A stretch of 15,083 bases of DNA from JBFMAE01 sp040756085 (GCA_040756085.1 JBFMAE010000352.1:1-15083), one strand, 5' to 3'. Shown: positions 6,875-14,921, counted from the stretch's first letter. The notes: generated by a model not told the origin, from the sequence alone. A program made the numbers and translations.

Positions 6875-9800
6875 ATGAAACTCAAGTCTTTGGAGGTGAT
6901 CGGATTCAAATCCTTTGTGGATCGCCTCCATCTCGCATTTCCGGAGGGGATCACGACGATCGTGGGACCAAACGGTTGTGGTAAGTCGAATGTCGTGGAT
7001 GCCGTGCTCTGGGTCATTGGCGAACGGAGTGCCAAACACTTAAGAGGACGGTTGATGGAGGATGTCATCTTCAATGGGACGGACGGCAGGAAACCTTTGG
7101 GAATGGCAGAGGTGAGTCTGACCTTCTCCAATGAGGATGGATCGGCGCCTAAGGACTATGAGCAATACAATGAGATCACCGTTACCCGAAGGCTCTATCG
7201 ATCCGGAGAAAGTGAATACCTTATTAATAAAATACCCTGCCGTTTGCGGGATATCACGGATCTCTTCTTGGATACCGGTATCGGGGTGAACGGTTACTCG
7301 ATTGTTGAACAGGGGCGAGTGGAACATCTCATCAATGCCAATCCTCAGGACCGGCGTTTTTTAATCGAGGAAGCTGCCGGCATTGCCAAATATAAGGAGC
7401 GAAAGAGACTTGCCCTCTTGAAGATAGAGGCGACTCAACAAAACCTTCTCCGGATTCAAGACATCATCGCCGAGGTGAAGCGACAGATCATCACGCTGGA
7501 ACGACAGGTAAAGCGGGCAGAGGAGTATAAGGCAATCCGGAAAGAGGCCAAGGAGATCGAGATCCGTTTTGCCCTCCAGGAATACGCTGTACTTTCAGAG
7601 AAAGGAGAAGCCAGCCGAGGTTATCTGAAAGCGCTTCGAGACCGGGAAGTTGAGATTTCGACTCAAACGACACAGAAAGAAGCCTCGATCGAAAAGATGA
7701 GGCTCAGTGCCGTGGAAGAGGAGGAAAAACTTCGCCTCCTTCAACAGGAGGTTTTTGAACTGGGTCGAAAGATTCAAAAGTTAGAAAATGAAATTGAATT
7801 CTTCCGGAGAGAAGAGGGGAGTCTTCAGAAGCAAGAGAGTCAATATGTAGAAGAAGTTAGAGAATCCCTCCAGTCTTGGAGAGGAGCCAGAAGAGAACGC
7901 AAAAGAACAGAACAGGTTCAGAGGAACCTGGAGAAAGAGCGCCATGAGAACGAAGAGATACTGAAAGAATGGGAGACCCTTTTTAACGATTTTAGGACAA
8001 CCTACCAGGAGCTTTCAGAAGAATTGGAAGCTGAGAAGGGTATATTGATTGACCTATTGACCCAACTGACTTCTCTCAAAAATCGCCAGTCCCACCTTGA
8101 GGAGAGGAAAGAGGATATTCAAAAGCGGATTCGCTCCAACCTGAAGGAATCCGAAGAGGTACGAAGAAGGCTTGTCCAATTGGAAGAGGCCTACTCCGGA
8201 AAAGTAAAAGAGAGAGAACTCAACCTCTCCCTCCAGGCGATCTATCAGGAGGAGAAGGTTCGGTTGGAAGGGGAGGTCGAGGGGTTAAAAGAAGTCTTGT
8301 ATCAGAAACGAACAGAGCGGTCAGCGTTGGAGGAGACTTTGAGGCAGGACCGCTCCCGCTACCTCTCACTCAAAGAACTTCAGGAGAATTATGAAGGATA
8401 TGAGAGAGGAGTGAGGTCTATTCTCCTGCGAAAGAAGGAGGAACAGGAGAAGTGGAAGGGAATTTTAGGGGCAGTGGCGGATATCTTGGAACCAGACCCG
8501 CAATACGAGATTCCTCTCGAATCCGTTTTAGGACAGCGATTGCAATATTTGATTGTGGAGGGCGAAATGGAGGCGATGGAGGCCATTGCCTTCCTTAAAA
8601 GAGAGTCTCTTGGACGTGGAAGTTTCGTTCCTGTTGGGGTGAAGGGAAATCATGCCCAATCTTTACAGGCAGAAGAAGGAAGACCATTACCTCTCCTCCA
8701 GTTTATTAATGTGAAGGAAGGCTTTGATCCTATTGCAGAATTTCTGATTGGAGATGTTGGCGTCGTGGACCATTTGGAAGGAGCCCTTCACTGGATAAAA
8801 AAAGAGGATGGGTTTGGAACCCTTGTCACTTTGGAAGGGGAGGTTGTGGAGCGATCCGGAGTCGTTTCAGGAGGGAGCCTTGATCAAGGTCTTAGCCTTT
8901 TAGAAAGGCGAAGGGAGATCAAAGAGTTAGAACGGAGAGTCAAAGAAGCAGAGGAAGAATGCCGAAAGGCCTACGATGAAGAAGAACGCCTCCAGAAGGA
9001 GATCGGTGAGAAGGAAATCCAGTTGGAAGAGAGAAGGAGGGAGATTCAGGGAAAGGAGATTGAACTCCTCCATCAAGAAAGAGATTTGGAAGGATTGAAA
9101 AAGGAGATCTCTCAATTCCATCAGAGGATGGAGGTCATCCAATTTGAACAGAAACAACTCGAAGAGGAAAATCAAGATTTAGAGAAGGAGAAAAAAGAAG
9201 TCTCTGCTCAAATGGAGAGAGAGGAGGCTGCGAAAAAGGAGAGAGAGGAACAAGTCCAGTCATGGAAGACGAAAGTAGAGGAAGTTAGAGAAGGGACGGA
9301 AGAGCTGGGAGGAAAGATCACCGAGAAGAAAGTCTTTTTGGCCTCCTTTGAAGAGAAATTGAAAGGGATGGAGACCCAGAACCTCCATCTTTTCGAGACC
9401 CAGAGGACATTGAAGGAACAGATCTTAAGAAAGGTGAAGGGAATCAGAGAATGCAGAGACCAGGAGATTTTCCTTCGTAAGAAAATCCGACAGTGGGAAA
9501 GGGAGTTAGAAGGCAGTCTTGCAGAGTACCGTTTTAAAGAAGAGGCCCTCACCGCCCAGAAAGAGAAGGTAGAGGTTCTTTCCATCGCGTTGAAAGAGGC
9601 AGAAGCCTCCTCGAAGTATCTTCGCCAGGAACTTGAAGATGTCCGCCAGAAAATCCATGAGGAGGAGATTCGGGTTTCAGAGATTCAGTTGAAACTCCAG
9701 CACTTACAGGATTCGATGAGAGAGCGTTACGGTTCCACCCTCTCGACCTCGATCGGAACGGTCCAGGAGGGGTTTCCGAGAGAGGAGATGTCGAAGAGGC

Positions 9801-10423
9801 TGGCAGAATTGAAGAGTGCCCTGGAGGGTTTTGGAGAGGTTAACCTCATGGCACTCGAGGAGTATCAGGAACTGAAGCAGCGTTATGACTTCCTGACCGA
9901 TCAGCAGAACGATCTTCAACAGGCCCTCGATTCCCTGAAAAAGGCGATCATACGGATCAATCGGACGACAACGAAGCGATTCTTAGAAACGTTTCAGCTC
10001 GTCAATGAGAAGTTCAAGGAGGTCTTTACGAGGCTTTTCAAAGGCGGGCGGGCAAGCCTTTTCCTCCTGGACGAACAGGACCCCTCCACAACAGGGATCG
10101 ATATCATCGCCCAGCCTCCGGGCAAGAAACTCCAAAATATCGACCTCCTCTCCGGCGGGGAGAAAGCCTTGGTGGCCACAGCCTTGCTCTTTGGCCTCTT
10201 TATGATCAAACCTACACCTTTCTGTCTGCTCGATGAAGTGGATGCTCCATTGGACGATGCAAACATCAATCGGTTCATCGAATTGATCAAAGAATTTTCA
10301 AAAACATCTCAATTCCTCATTATCACTCATAATAAAAGCACCATGGAAGCTGCCAATACCCTCTATGGGATCACCATGGAGAACCCCGGCGTCTCGAAGG
10401 TCGTTTCAGTCCGGTTGAATTGA
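6875..10423 (+). CDS. smc: Chromosome segregation protein SMC
   Basis: SMC is the ATPase core of bacterial condensin, which with ScpA and ScpB organises and segregates the chromosome. The 1182-residue protein has the full architecture. Its N-terminal ATPase half carries Walker A GPNGCGKS at 31-38. A long coiled coil follows, then a hinge domain at about 508-665 (region of GAVADILEP to VVSGGS) and a second long coiled coil. The C-terminal half carries the signature LSGGEK at 1092-1097 and Walker B CLLDEVDAPLDD with D1120 and E1121. The coils are extremely rich in Glu, Lys, Arg and Gln. ATG 6875, preceded by GAGGG at 6862-6866, gives the family-typical MKLKSLEVIGFKSF; upstream TTG 6845 is rejected. 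Neither scpA/scpB nor ftsY is adjacent. A strong terminator follows, so it is probably monocistronic. Confidence 0.97.
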   Translation: MKLKSLEVIGFKSFVDRLHLAFPEGITTIVGPNGCGKSNVVDAVLWVIGERSAKHLRGRLMEDVIFNGTDGRKPLGMAEVSLTFSNEDGSAPKDYEQYNEITVTRRLYRSGESEYLINKIPCRLRDITDLFLDTGIGVNGYSIVEQGRVEHLINANPQDRRFLIEEAAGIAKYKERKRLALLKIEATQQNLLRIQDIIAEVKRQIITLERQVKRAEEYKAIRKEAKEIEIRFALQEYAVLSEKGEASRGYLKALRDREVEISTQTTQKEASIEKMRLSAVEEEEKLRLLQQEVFELGRKIQKLENEIEFFRREEGSLQKQESQYVEEVRESLQSWRGARRERKRTEQVQRNLEKERHENEEILKEWETLFNDFRTTYQELSEELEAEKGILIDLLTQLTSLKNRQSHLEERKEDIQKRIRSNLKESEEVRRRLVQLEEAYSGKVKERELNLSLQAIYQEEKVRLEGEVEGLKEVLYQKRTERSALEETLRQDRSRYLSLKELQENYEGYERGVRSILLRKKEEQEKWKGILGAVADILEPDPQYEIPLESVLGQRLQYLIVEGEMEAMEAIAFLKRESLGRGSFVPVGVKGNHAQSLQAEEGRPLPLLQFINVKEGFDPIAEFLIGDVGVVDHLEGALHWIKKEDGFGTLVTLEGEVVERSGVVSGGSLDQGLSLLERRREIKELERRVKEAEEECRKAYDEEERLQKEIGEKEIQLEERRREIQGKEIELLHQERDLEGLKKEISQFHQRMEVIQFEQKQLEEENQDLEKEKKEVSAQMEREEAAKKEREEQVQSWKTKVEEVREGTEELGGKITEKKVFLASFEEKLKGMETQNLHLFETQRTLKEQILRKVKGIRECRDQEIFLRKKIRQWERELEGSLAEYRFKEEALTAQKEKVEVLSIALKEAEASSKYLRQELEDVRQKIHEEEIRVSEIQLKLQHLQDSMRERYGSTLSTSIGTVQEGFPREEMSKRLAELKSALEGFGEVNLMALEEYQELKQRYDFLTDQQNDLQQALDSLKKAIIRINRTTTKRFLETFQLVNEKFKEVFTRLFKGGRASLFLLDEQDPSTTGIDIIAQPPGKKLQNIDLLSGGEKALVATALLFGLFMIKPTPFCLLDEVDAPLDDANINRFIELIKEFSKTSQFLIITHNKSTMEAANTLYGITMENPGVSKVVSVRLN

Positions 10424-10425
10424 GA

Positions 10426-10497
10426 CCCCCACCCTTCGCCCTCCCCCCCTGCCTGCGGCAGGCAGCCTTGCGGGGGAGGGAGGGGGGGATTTTTTTT
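10426..10497 (+). terminator. Strong rho-independent terminator after smc
   Basis: Nested stems surround the loop: CTGCCTG (10449-10455) with CAGGCAG (10459-10465) around CGG, then CCCTCCCCC (10439-10447) with GGGGGAGGG (10472-10480), and outer C-rich bases (10426-10434) facing GGGGGGG at 10482-10488. Eight T follow at 10490-10497. It starts three bases after the smc stop codon. The inner CTGCCTG...CAGGCAG module matches the one in the gltX-smc gap. Confidence 0.85.
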
Positions 10498-10499
10498 GC

Positions 10500-10527
10500 T
10501 TGCAATAATTTTCTAACAATATAAAAT
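10500..10527 (+). promoter_or_regulatory. Upstream copy of a tandem sigma70-like promoter (P1)
   Basis: TTGCAA at 10500-10505 and TAAAAT at 10522-10527 are separated by 16 bases. The box pair and its spacing are identical to those of P2 128 bases downstream, and the shared segment extends to the 11-mer CTTGCAATAAT (10499-10509). It begins right after the T run of the smc terminator. Confidence 0.45.
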
Positions 10528-10627
10528 ATATTTTAAATTCTCTTTAAATCACCATATATAACCTTTGGATTTTGAAAGTCATCTCTGTTCATTTCATTAG
10601 AGTTTTATTTTGTGTGAAATTTTTTAC

Positions 10628-10655
10628 TTGCAATAATCTTTTGGATGTGTAAAAT
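10628..10655 (+). promoter_or_regulatory. Downstream copy of a tandem sigma70-like promoter (P2)
   Basis: TTGCAA at 10628-10633 and TAAAAT at 10650-10655, again 16 bases apart, repeat the P1 boxes exactly. The spacer sequences differ, so identity is concentrated in the functional boxes plus the CTTGCAATAAT segment (10627-10637). Transcription would start near 10662, giving a leader of about 145 bases that includes the small ORF before the substrate-binding protein gene. Confidence 0.5.
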
Positions 10656-10723
10656 TGATTCGCCACAAATTACGATTAAGAAAGGAGGTGGTAGTAAAAA
10701 GCTTAATTAGGAGGTAGAAGGGA

Positions 10724-10789
10724 ATGGGCAGGATTCTTAAAAAGAAATTTTTTAGAAGAATGCAATGGGATTTAAAATTTTTAATCTAA
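10724..10789 (+). CDS. Possible 21-residue leader peptide upstream of the transporter genes
   Basis: A short ORF starts with ATG 10724 and ends with TAA at 10787-10789. It is preceded by AGGAGG at 10709-10714 with 9 bases of spacing, one of the best Shine-Dalgarno sequences in the window. The peptide is strongly basic (it begins MGRILKKKFFRRM) and has no run of branched-chain codons of the ilv/leu attenuator type. Its stop codon lies 16 bases before the start of the substrate-binding protein gene. A near-palindrome at 10769-10786 (GATT...AATC) overlaps its last codons. It could be a translated leader that tunes downstream expression, a small protein, or a chance ORF. Confidence 0.35.
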   Translation: MGRILKKKFFRRMQWDLKFLI

Positions 10790-10805
10790 AAGGGAGGGGA
10801 ATGTT

Positions 10806-12014
10806 ATGAAAAAGTTATTTATATTTGCAATGATTGTAGGGATGATTTTTATTGGTTTGGCGATGAGTAGCTGGGCTCAACCAATAAAAATTGGAGCGGT
10901 TATCAACTTAACAGGTCCGGCCTCCACGTGGGGACAGTTTCATGCCAAAGGCCATAGGGATTATATCAATTATGTGAATGATGTCAAAGGCGGGATTGCG
11001 GGTAGAAAGATCGATTTGGAAATTGTCGATCATGCCTATAAGGTCCCAGAGGGAGTGAAATTGGTGAAAAGGTTCTGTGAAGAAAGGAAGGATATGATTG
11101 CCACCTGGGATGCGGGGACTGGAATCTCAATTAAGCCAATTATCCAGGAATATAAGATACCGACCATCAACTATTCTACCTACCAAGGAATTCTCAAACC
11201 TCCTATCGATTACATCTATCTTCCCTTTGGCAGTTACATCTTAGACTCTTGTGCTGTTCTCGAATACATCCGCTCCATCCATAAAGGGAAGGATGCTCCC
11301 AAGGTAGGTCTTCTCACCTATAACAACGTCTATGGAAGGTCTATTCACGATCCGAGCAAGGAGTATGCTGCCAAAAATAACATCAATATCGTAACGATTG
11401 AGGAATTTCCACCGGCAGCCGTCGATCTGACAACTGAGATGCTCCGTCTGAAGGAGAAGGGTGCAGAATATGTCTTCATGCAGATCCTTCCCGCTGCTAT
11501 CATCATGGCCTTCAAAGCTGCCGACAAGGTGGGATATGACGTTCCTTTCTTTGGAACCTGGACTTCCACAGATCCCGATTTCTTCAAACTCGGGAAAGGG
11601 CTGATCCGAGATCGGATCGCCATGCAATTCGTTGGGGTTCTTCCCGGGGATAAGGTATGGGGAATAGAGTTGCTGCAGAAATTATGGGCAAAGTATAAGA
11701 CCGTTGATAAATTCGATACCTCTTATTGGGAAGGTGTAGTCGTTGCCATGATTCAGGAGAGGGCTATCCATCGGGCAAGTGGATTATACGGAAAGATCAA
11801 TGCTGAGACGATCAATAAAGCGATGGAGACCTTCAGCAATGAGGACTTCGGAGGTCTTGTCCCCTATGTGACCTTCGCCAAGGATAGCCATGAAGGTTCC
11901 TTCAAGGGAAGGATTGTTCAGATTCACGAGGATGCGACTTATACACCAATGACGAATTTATTTGTTCCCGGAAAAGAGAAACCTAAGATTTTAAAGGTCT
12001 TAAAGGGGAAATAG
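10806..12014 (+). CDS. Periplasmic substrate-binding protein of a branched-chain amino acid-type (HAAT) ABC transporter
   Basis: The 402-residue product starts with a signal peptide: MKKL, a hydrophobic core over residues 4-20, and a likely cleavage SSWA|QP after residue 24. No lipobox cysteine is present, so a soluble periplasmic protein is expected. The mature protein opens with IKIGAVINLTGPASTWGQ, the typical first strand and ligand loop of the type I periplasmic binding fold (Peripla_BP_6, LivJ/LivK-like). Length is normal for the family. Such proteins bind amino acids, but in anaerobic degraders many serve carboxylic or aromatic acids, and the neighbouring acyl-CoA ligase favours that here (inference). 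It has a strong AGGGAGGGGA site 5 bases before ATG 10806, and its stop codon directly abuts the ATPase start. It is probably transcribed from P1/P2. Confidence 0.88.
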   Translation: MKKLFIFAMIVGMIFIGLAMSSWAQPIKIGAVINLTGPASTWGQFHAKGHRDYINYVNDVKGGIAGRKIDLEIVDHAYKVPEGVKLVKRFCEERKDMIATWDAGTGISIKPIIQEYKIPTINYSTYQGILKPPIDYIYLPFGSYILDSCAVLEYIRSIHKGKDAPKVGLLTYNNVYGRSIHDPSKEYAAKNNINIVTIEEFPPAAVDLTTEMLRLKEKGAEYVFMQILPAAIIMAFKAADKVGYDVPFFGTWTSTDPDFFKLGKGLIRDRIAMQFVGVLPGDKVWGIELLQKLWAKYKTVDKFDTSYWEGVVVAMIQERAIHRASGLYGKINAETINKAMETFSNEDFGGLVPYVTFAKDSHEGSFKGRIVQIHEDATYTPMTNLFVPGKEKPKILKVLKGK

Positions 12015-12842
12015 ATGAAGGCATTTCGAAGTCAGCCCAGTATTTTCGCCTCTACTCAGCCCGTCGATAGACGGGCTGAGCTGGAGGTAAAGAAGATATA
12101 TCTCAATTTTGGAGGTGTGATGGCCCTACATGATGTGGATCTCACCGTTCATACAGGAGAGTTCATCAGCATTATTGGGCCTAATGGGGCAGGGAAGACA
12201 AGCCTTCTCAACTGTATCACAGGTTATTACCATCCACAAAAAGGACAGGTCATCTTCAATGGAGAAGAGATTACAGGCCTCCACCCCCATCGGATTACCA
12301 AGAAAGGGATTGGAAGGACATATCAGAATATTGAACTTTTCCCAGGGATCACCGTATTGGCCAACATGCTTTTGGCTCGTCATCTTTATTGCAATTACGG
12401 CATTGGATTCGCTTCGATTTTCTCCCCATCCGTCCGTAAGGAAGAGGTTCGCCATCGACAGGTATTGGAAGAGCTGATCGATTTCCTTGAGATGCAATCC
12501 ATCCGTAAAAAACCGGTTGGCTCTTTACCTTATGGGTTACGTAAGAGGGTCGAATTGGGTCGCGCCTTAGCTTTAGAACCAAAACTTCTGGTGTTGGATG
12601 AACCCTTTGCCGGAATGACTCTCGAGGAAAAGGAAGATATGGTTCGTTTTTTACTGGAGTTAAACTCGGCATGGGGTCAGACCATCATCCTCGTGGAACA
12701 TGATATGTCTGTTGTCATGAGTATTTCACAACGAATTATGGTTTTGAATTTCGGAGAGAGGATTGCTGAAGGCAGTCCGGAGGTGATTCAAAACCATCCA
12801 GAAGTCATTAAAGCTTATCTGGGTGAAACAACGAAGTTCTAA
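12015..12842 (+). CDS. livG: LivG-type ABC transporter ATP-binding protein
   Basis: This is a cytoplasmic nucleotide-binding subunit of a HAAT-family importer. The 275-residue protein has Walker A GPNGAGKT at 55-62, Q-loop Q104 (RTYQNIELFPG), the LivG-style signature LPYGLRKR at 171-178 replacing LSGGQ, Walker B LLVLDEP at 191-197 and switch histidine H229 (VEHD). The C-terminal EVIKAYLG segment is also LivG-typical. The first 22 residues, before ELEVKKIYLNFGG, are an extension relative to usual LivG proteins, which start about there. This extension is encoded by the region containing a perfect hairpin (12055-12080). ATG 12015 follows the previous stop codon with no gap, and AAAGGGG lies at 12003-12009. 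A non-ATG start near CTG 12081 would remove the extension but lacks a Shine-Dalgarno. The permeases and partner ATPase are not in the window. Confidence 0.93.
   Translation: MKAFRSQPSIFASTQPVDRRAELEVKKIYLNFGGVMALHDVDLTVHTGEFISIIGPNGAGKTSLLNCITGYYHPQKGQVIFNGEEITGLHPHRITKKGIGRTYQNIELFPGITVLANMLLARHLYCNYGIGFASIFSPSVRKEEVRHRQVLEELIDFLEMQSIRKKPVGSLPYGLRKRVELGRALALEPKLLVLDEPFAGMTLEEKEDMVRFLLELNSAWGQTIILVEHDMSVVMSISQRIMVLNFGERIAEGSPEVIQNHPEVIKAYLGETTKF
12055..12080 (+). promoter_or_regulatory. Perfect 11-bp stem-loop inside the 5' end of livG
   Basis: CTCAGCCCGTC at 12055-12065 is exactly complementary to GACGGGCTGAG at 12070-12080, with a GATA tetraloop. It lies 40 bases after the livG start codon, inside codons 14-22. 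A GC-rich hairpin here could stabilise the upstream binding-protein mRNA or slow translation of the ATPase, matching the usual need for more binding protein than ATPase. That role is inference. No T run follows, so it is not a classical terminator. Confidence 0.6.
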
Positions 12843-12843
12843 C

Positions 12844-12944
12844 TGGAATATTGGAATAGTGGAATAATGGGTAAATAACAAAATTTCTTAAATTAATTGG
12901 TGTGGAAGCCCAATATTCCATTATTCCATCATCCCATAATTCCA
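12844..12944. repeat. Inverted octamer tandem-repeat element D (livG-ligase gap)
   Basis: Four 8-base units of the form TGGAATAN or TGGGTAAA occupy 12844-12875. After about 37 bases of spacer, four inverted units of the form NNATTCCA or similar fill 12913-12944. Two perfect 11-bp complements join the arms: 12844-12854 with 12910-12920, and 12860-12870 with 12918-12928. The element starts one base after the livG stop and ends 10 bases before the GGAG of the next gene. It therefore lies inside what is probably a single transcript. Confidence 0.85.
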
Positions 12945-12968
12945 GCAGTAAATTGGAGCAAAGCTCAT

Positions 12969-14915
12969 ATGGAGGCTAAGAGAGTAAACCGCTTCGATGA
13001 AGAGGCAGTAGCATCGTTAGCCCAATATACCCTTCCTCAGATCTTATTTAAACAGGCCAAAGAGTTGGGCTCGAATAAAATTGCCATACGCGAAAAAATG
13101 TATGGCATATGGCTGTCTTATAATTGGGAGGATTACTTCCGTTATACGAAGCATGTGGCTTTAGGTTTTACAGCCCTCGGTCTCAAGCGAGGGGAAAATA
13201 TTGGCATTATCACTGACAACCATCCAGAGTGGCTCTTCACGGAGATAGGGGCCCAGGCCGTGGGTGCTGTTACAGTCAATCTGTTTACCTCCTCCATCGC
13301 CAAAGAGCAGACAACGATGCTGAATCGCGTTCAAGCCGTTTATGTGGTCGCTCAAGACCAGGAGCAGGTTGATAAGCTCCTGGAGATGAAGGAGCAGCTC
13401 TCTCATGTGCGGAAGGTCATCTATATTGATCCAACGGGCATGAGAACTTATACCAACAATCCATGGTTGATGAGTTTTAAAGAGCTCTTAGACTTGGGTG
13501 CGGATTTAGATATGAAACAACCCAATCTTTTTGAAGAGGAATTATGGAAGGGAAAAGCGGATGAGGTCGCCCTAATGATCATGACTTCTGGAACAACAGG
13601 CATTCCAAAATTGGCAATGCTTTCCCATCAGAGTTTCACTGAAATCGCAAGGAAATGGGTTGAGACAGCGCCCATTGGTCCAGGAGACAATTGGATTTCC
13701 ATTACCCCAACGGCATGGATTGTAGACCAGATGTGGGGAGTGGGTGTCTCACCCCTTACGGGAATGACCATGAACTTCCCCGAGACCCTGGAAACCCAAG
13801 CAGAAGATTTTCGCGAGATTGGACCAGTCGTTATCATTACTTCTTCAAGGTTCTGGGAAGACCTCGCTTCAAAGATTAGAGTGAAGATTGCCGATGCAGG
13901 TTTCGTGAAGCGTAAACTTTTTGCCTTGGGCGAAAAGATTGGAGGGGCTTTAGTCGACCACGAGTCTAAAAAGGAACCTGTGCCCACCTATTTACAAATT
14001 CTTCACAAAATATTCGCCAGGATCGTTTACCGTCCATTATTGGATCGAGTGGGCTGCGCACAAATTCGCGCTGCAATTACAGGAGGACATCCTATTAGCC
14101 CGGATGTCATAAGATTCTTTCGTGCAAAGGGATTGAATTTAAAGCATGCTTATGGTCTCACTGAAGGTGGAGGCGTCTTTCAGGTTCAACCGGATAAAGA
14201 GGTCAAACCGGAAAGTGTCGGTAAACCATTGCCCAGGACAGAGATCAAGATTGCAGAAGATCAGGAAGTTCTTGTAAAAACCCCTTCTATGTTTGTGGGT
14301 TATTATCAAGATCCCGAATCGACCCAAAAGGCCATTCGAGATGGATGGCTTCATACGGGCGATGCAGGCTATATTGATGACGATGGACATCTCCTCATCA
14401 TCGGCCGTAAGGAAGAGATCATGCGCACAAAAGGGGGCGAAGCCATTTCCTCAGACTTTATTGAAACGAGGCTCAAATTCAGCCCTTACATCAAAGAGGC
14501 AGTCGTGTGGGGTGAAGGCCGTGAATATATTACAGGTTTTATCAACATCGATTTTGGGAATGTGGGTAGTTGGGCAGAGGACCGAATGATCCCTTACACC
14601 ACCTATACCGATCTTTCTCAGCAACTTGCCGTAGAGGAACTGATTCTTGGAGAAGTTCGTCATGTAAATAACCAATTGCCAAAGCCGATGAGGCTTCGTA
14701 AAATTATTTTATTATATAAACTTCTCGATGCCGACGATGAAGAGCTGACACGAACAGGAAAGGTAAGGAGGAAATTCGTTTATGAACAGTACATCAAGTT
14801 GATAGAGGCGATGTACAGTAACACAAATGAATTGGAGGTTACTGGGAAAGTCCGTTATCGGGATGGACATGTGGGAACCATTACGACAAAGGTTAAGATA
14901 TTGACTGTAGAATAG
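12969..14915 (+). CDS. AMP-forming long-chain-type acyl-CoA synthetase
   Basis: The enzyme activates a carboxylic acid with ATP and CoA through an acyl-adenylate. The 648-residue protein carries the adenylate-forming signatures: the phosphate-binding loop TSGTTGIPK at 206-214, YGLTEGG at 395-401, HTGD with D465, IIGRKEE with R480, and a C-terminal TGKVRRK whose K598 is the likely adenylation lysine. Overall it resembles the eukaryote-like long-chain acyl-CoA synthetase (FadD15/AMP-binding) branch. About 45 residues extend past the lysine motif, ending VGTITTKVKILTVE. The chain-length specificity is not readable; aromatic or dicarboxylic acids are possible. ATG 12969 with GGAG at 12955-12958 is preferred; an upstream TTG at 12897 would translate repeat element D. 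The neighbouring transporter genes suggest uptake followed by CoA activation. Confidence 0.93.
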   Translation: MEAKRVNRFDEEAVASLAQYTLPQILFKQAKELGSNKIAIREKMYGIWLSYNWEDYFRYTKHVALGFTALGLKRGENIGIITDNHPEWLFTEIGAQAVGAVTVNLFTSSIAKEQTTMLNRVQAVYVVAQDQEQVDKLLEMKEQLSHVRKVIYIDPTGMRTYTNNPWLMSFKELLDLGADLDMKQPNLFEEELWKGKADEVALMIMTSGTTGIPKLAMLSHQSFTEIARKWVETAPIGPGDNWISITPTAWIVDQMWGVGVSPLTGMTMNFPETLETQAEDFREIGPVVIITSSRFWEDLASKIRVKIADAGFVKRKLFALGEKIGGALVDHESKKEPVPTYLQILHKIFARIVYRPLLDRVGCAQIRAAITGGHPISPDVIRFFRAKGLNLKHAYGLTEGGGVFQVQPDKEVKPESVGKPLPRTEIKIAEDQEVLVKTPSMFVGYYQDPESTQKAIRDGWLHTGDAGYIDDDGHLLIIGRKEEIMRTKGGEAISSDFIETRLKFSPYIKEAVVWGEGREYITGFINIDFGNVGSWAEDRMIPYTTYTDLSQQLAVEELILGEVRHVNNQLPKPMRLRKIILLYKLLDADDEELTRTGKVRRKFVYEQYIKLIEAMYSNTNELEVTGKVRYRDGHVGTITTKVKILTVE

Positions 14916-14921
14916 TATATA

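Larger units (their letters stand above)
10424..10805 (+). other. 382-base AT-rich regulatory gap between smc and the transporter genes
   Basis: From left to right the gap holds the smc terminator (10426-10497), two promoter-like sites with identical boxes (10500 and 10628), an AAAGGAGGTG at 10681-10690 that looks like a Shine-Dalgarno but has no well-spaced start, and a 21-codon leader ORF (10724-10789). The AGGGAGGGGA that serves the substrate-binding protein gene is at 10791-10800. Between 10498 and 10680 the sequence is strongly AT-rich compared with the coding regions. I see no recognised riboswitch or RNA gene in it. Confidence 0.7.

Noticed and set aside
10688..10717. A nine-codon GTG-initiated ORF after AAAGGAGG
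   Set aside because: The Shine-Dalgarno directly abuts the GTG, leaving no usable spacing, and the ORF is extremely short.
12897..12968. An earlier TTG start for the acyl-CoA ligase
   Set aside because: It would translate the octamer repeat element D, whereas ATG 12969 has a well-spaced GGAG and gives a normal N-terminus.
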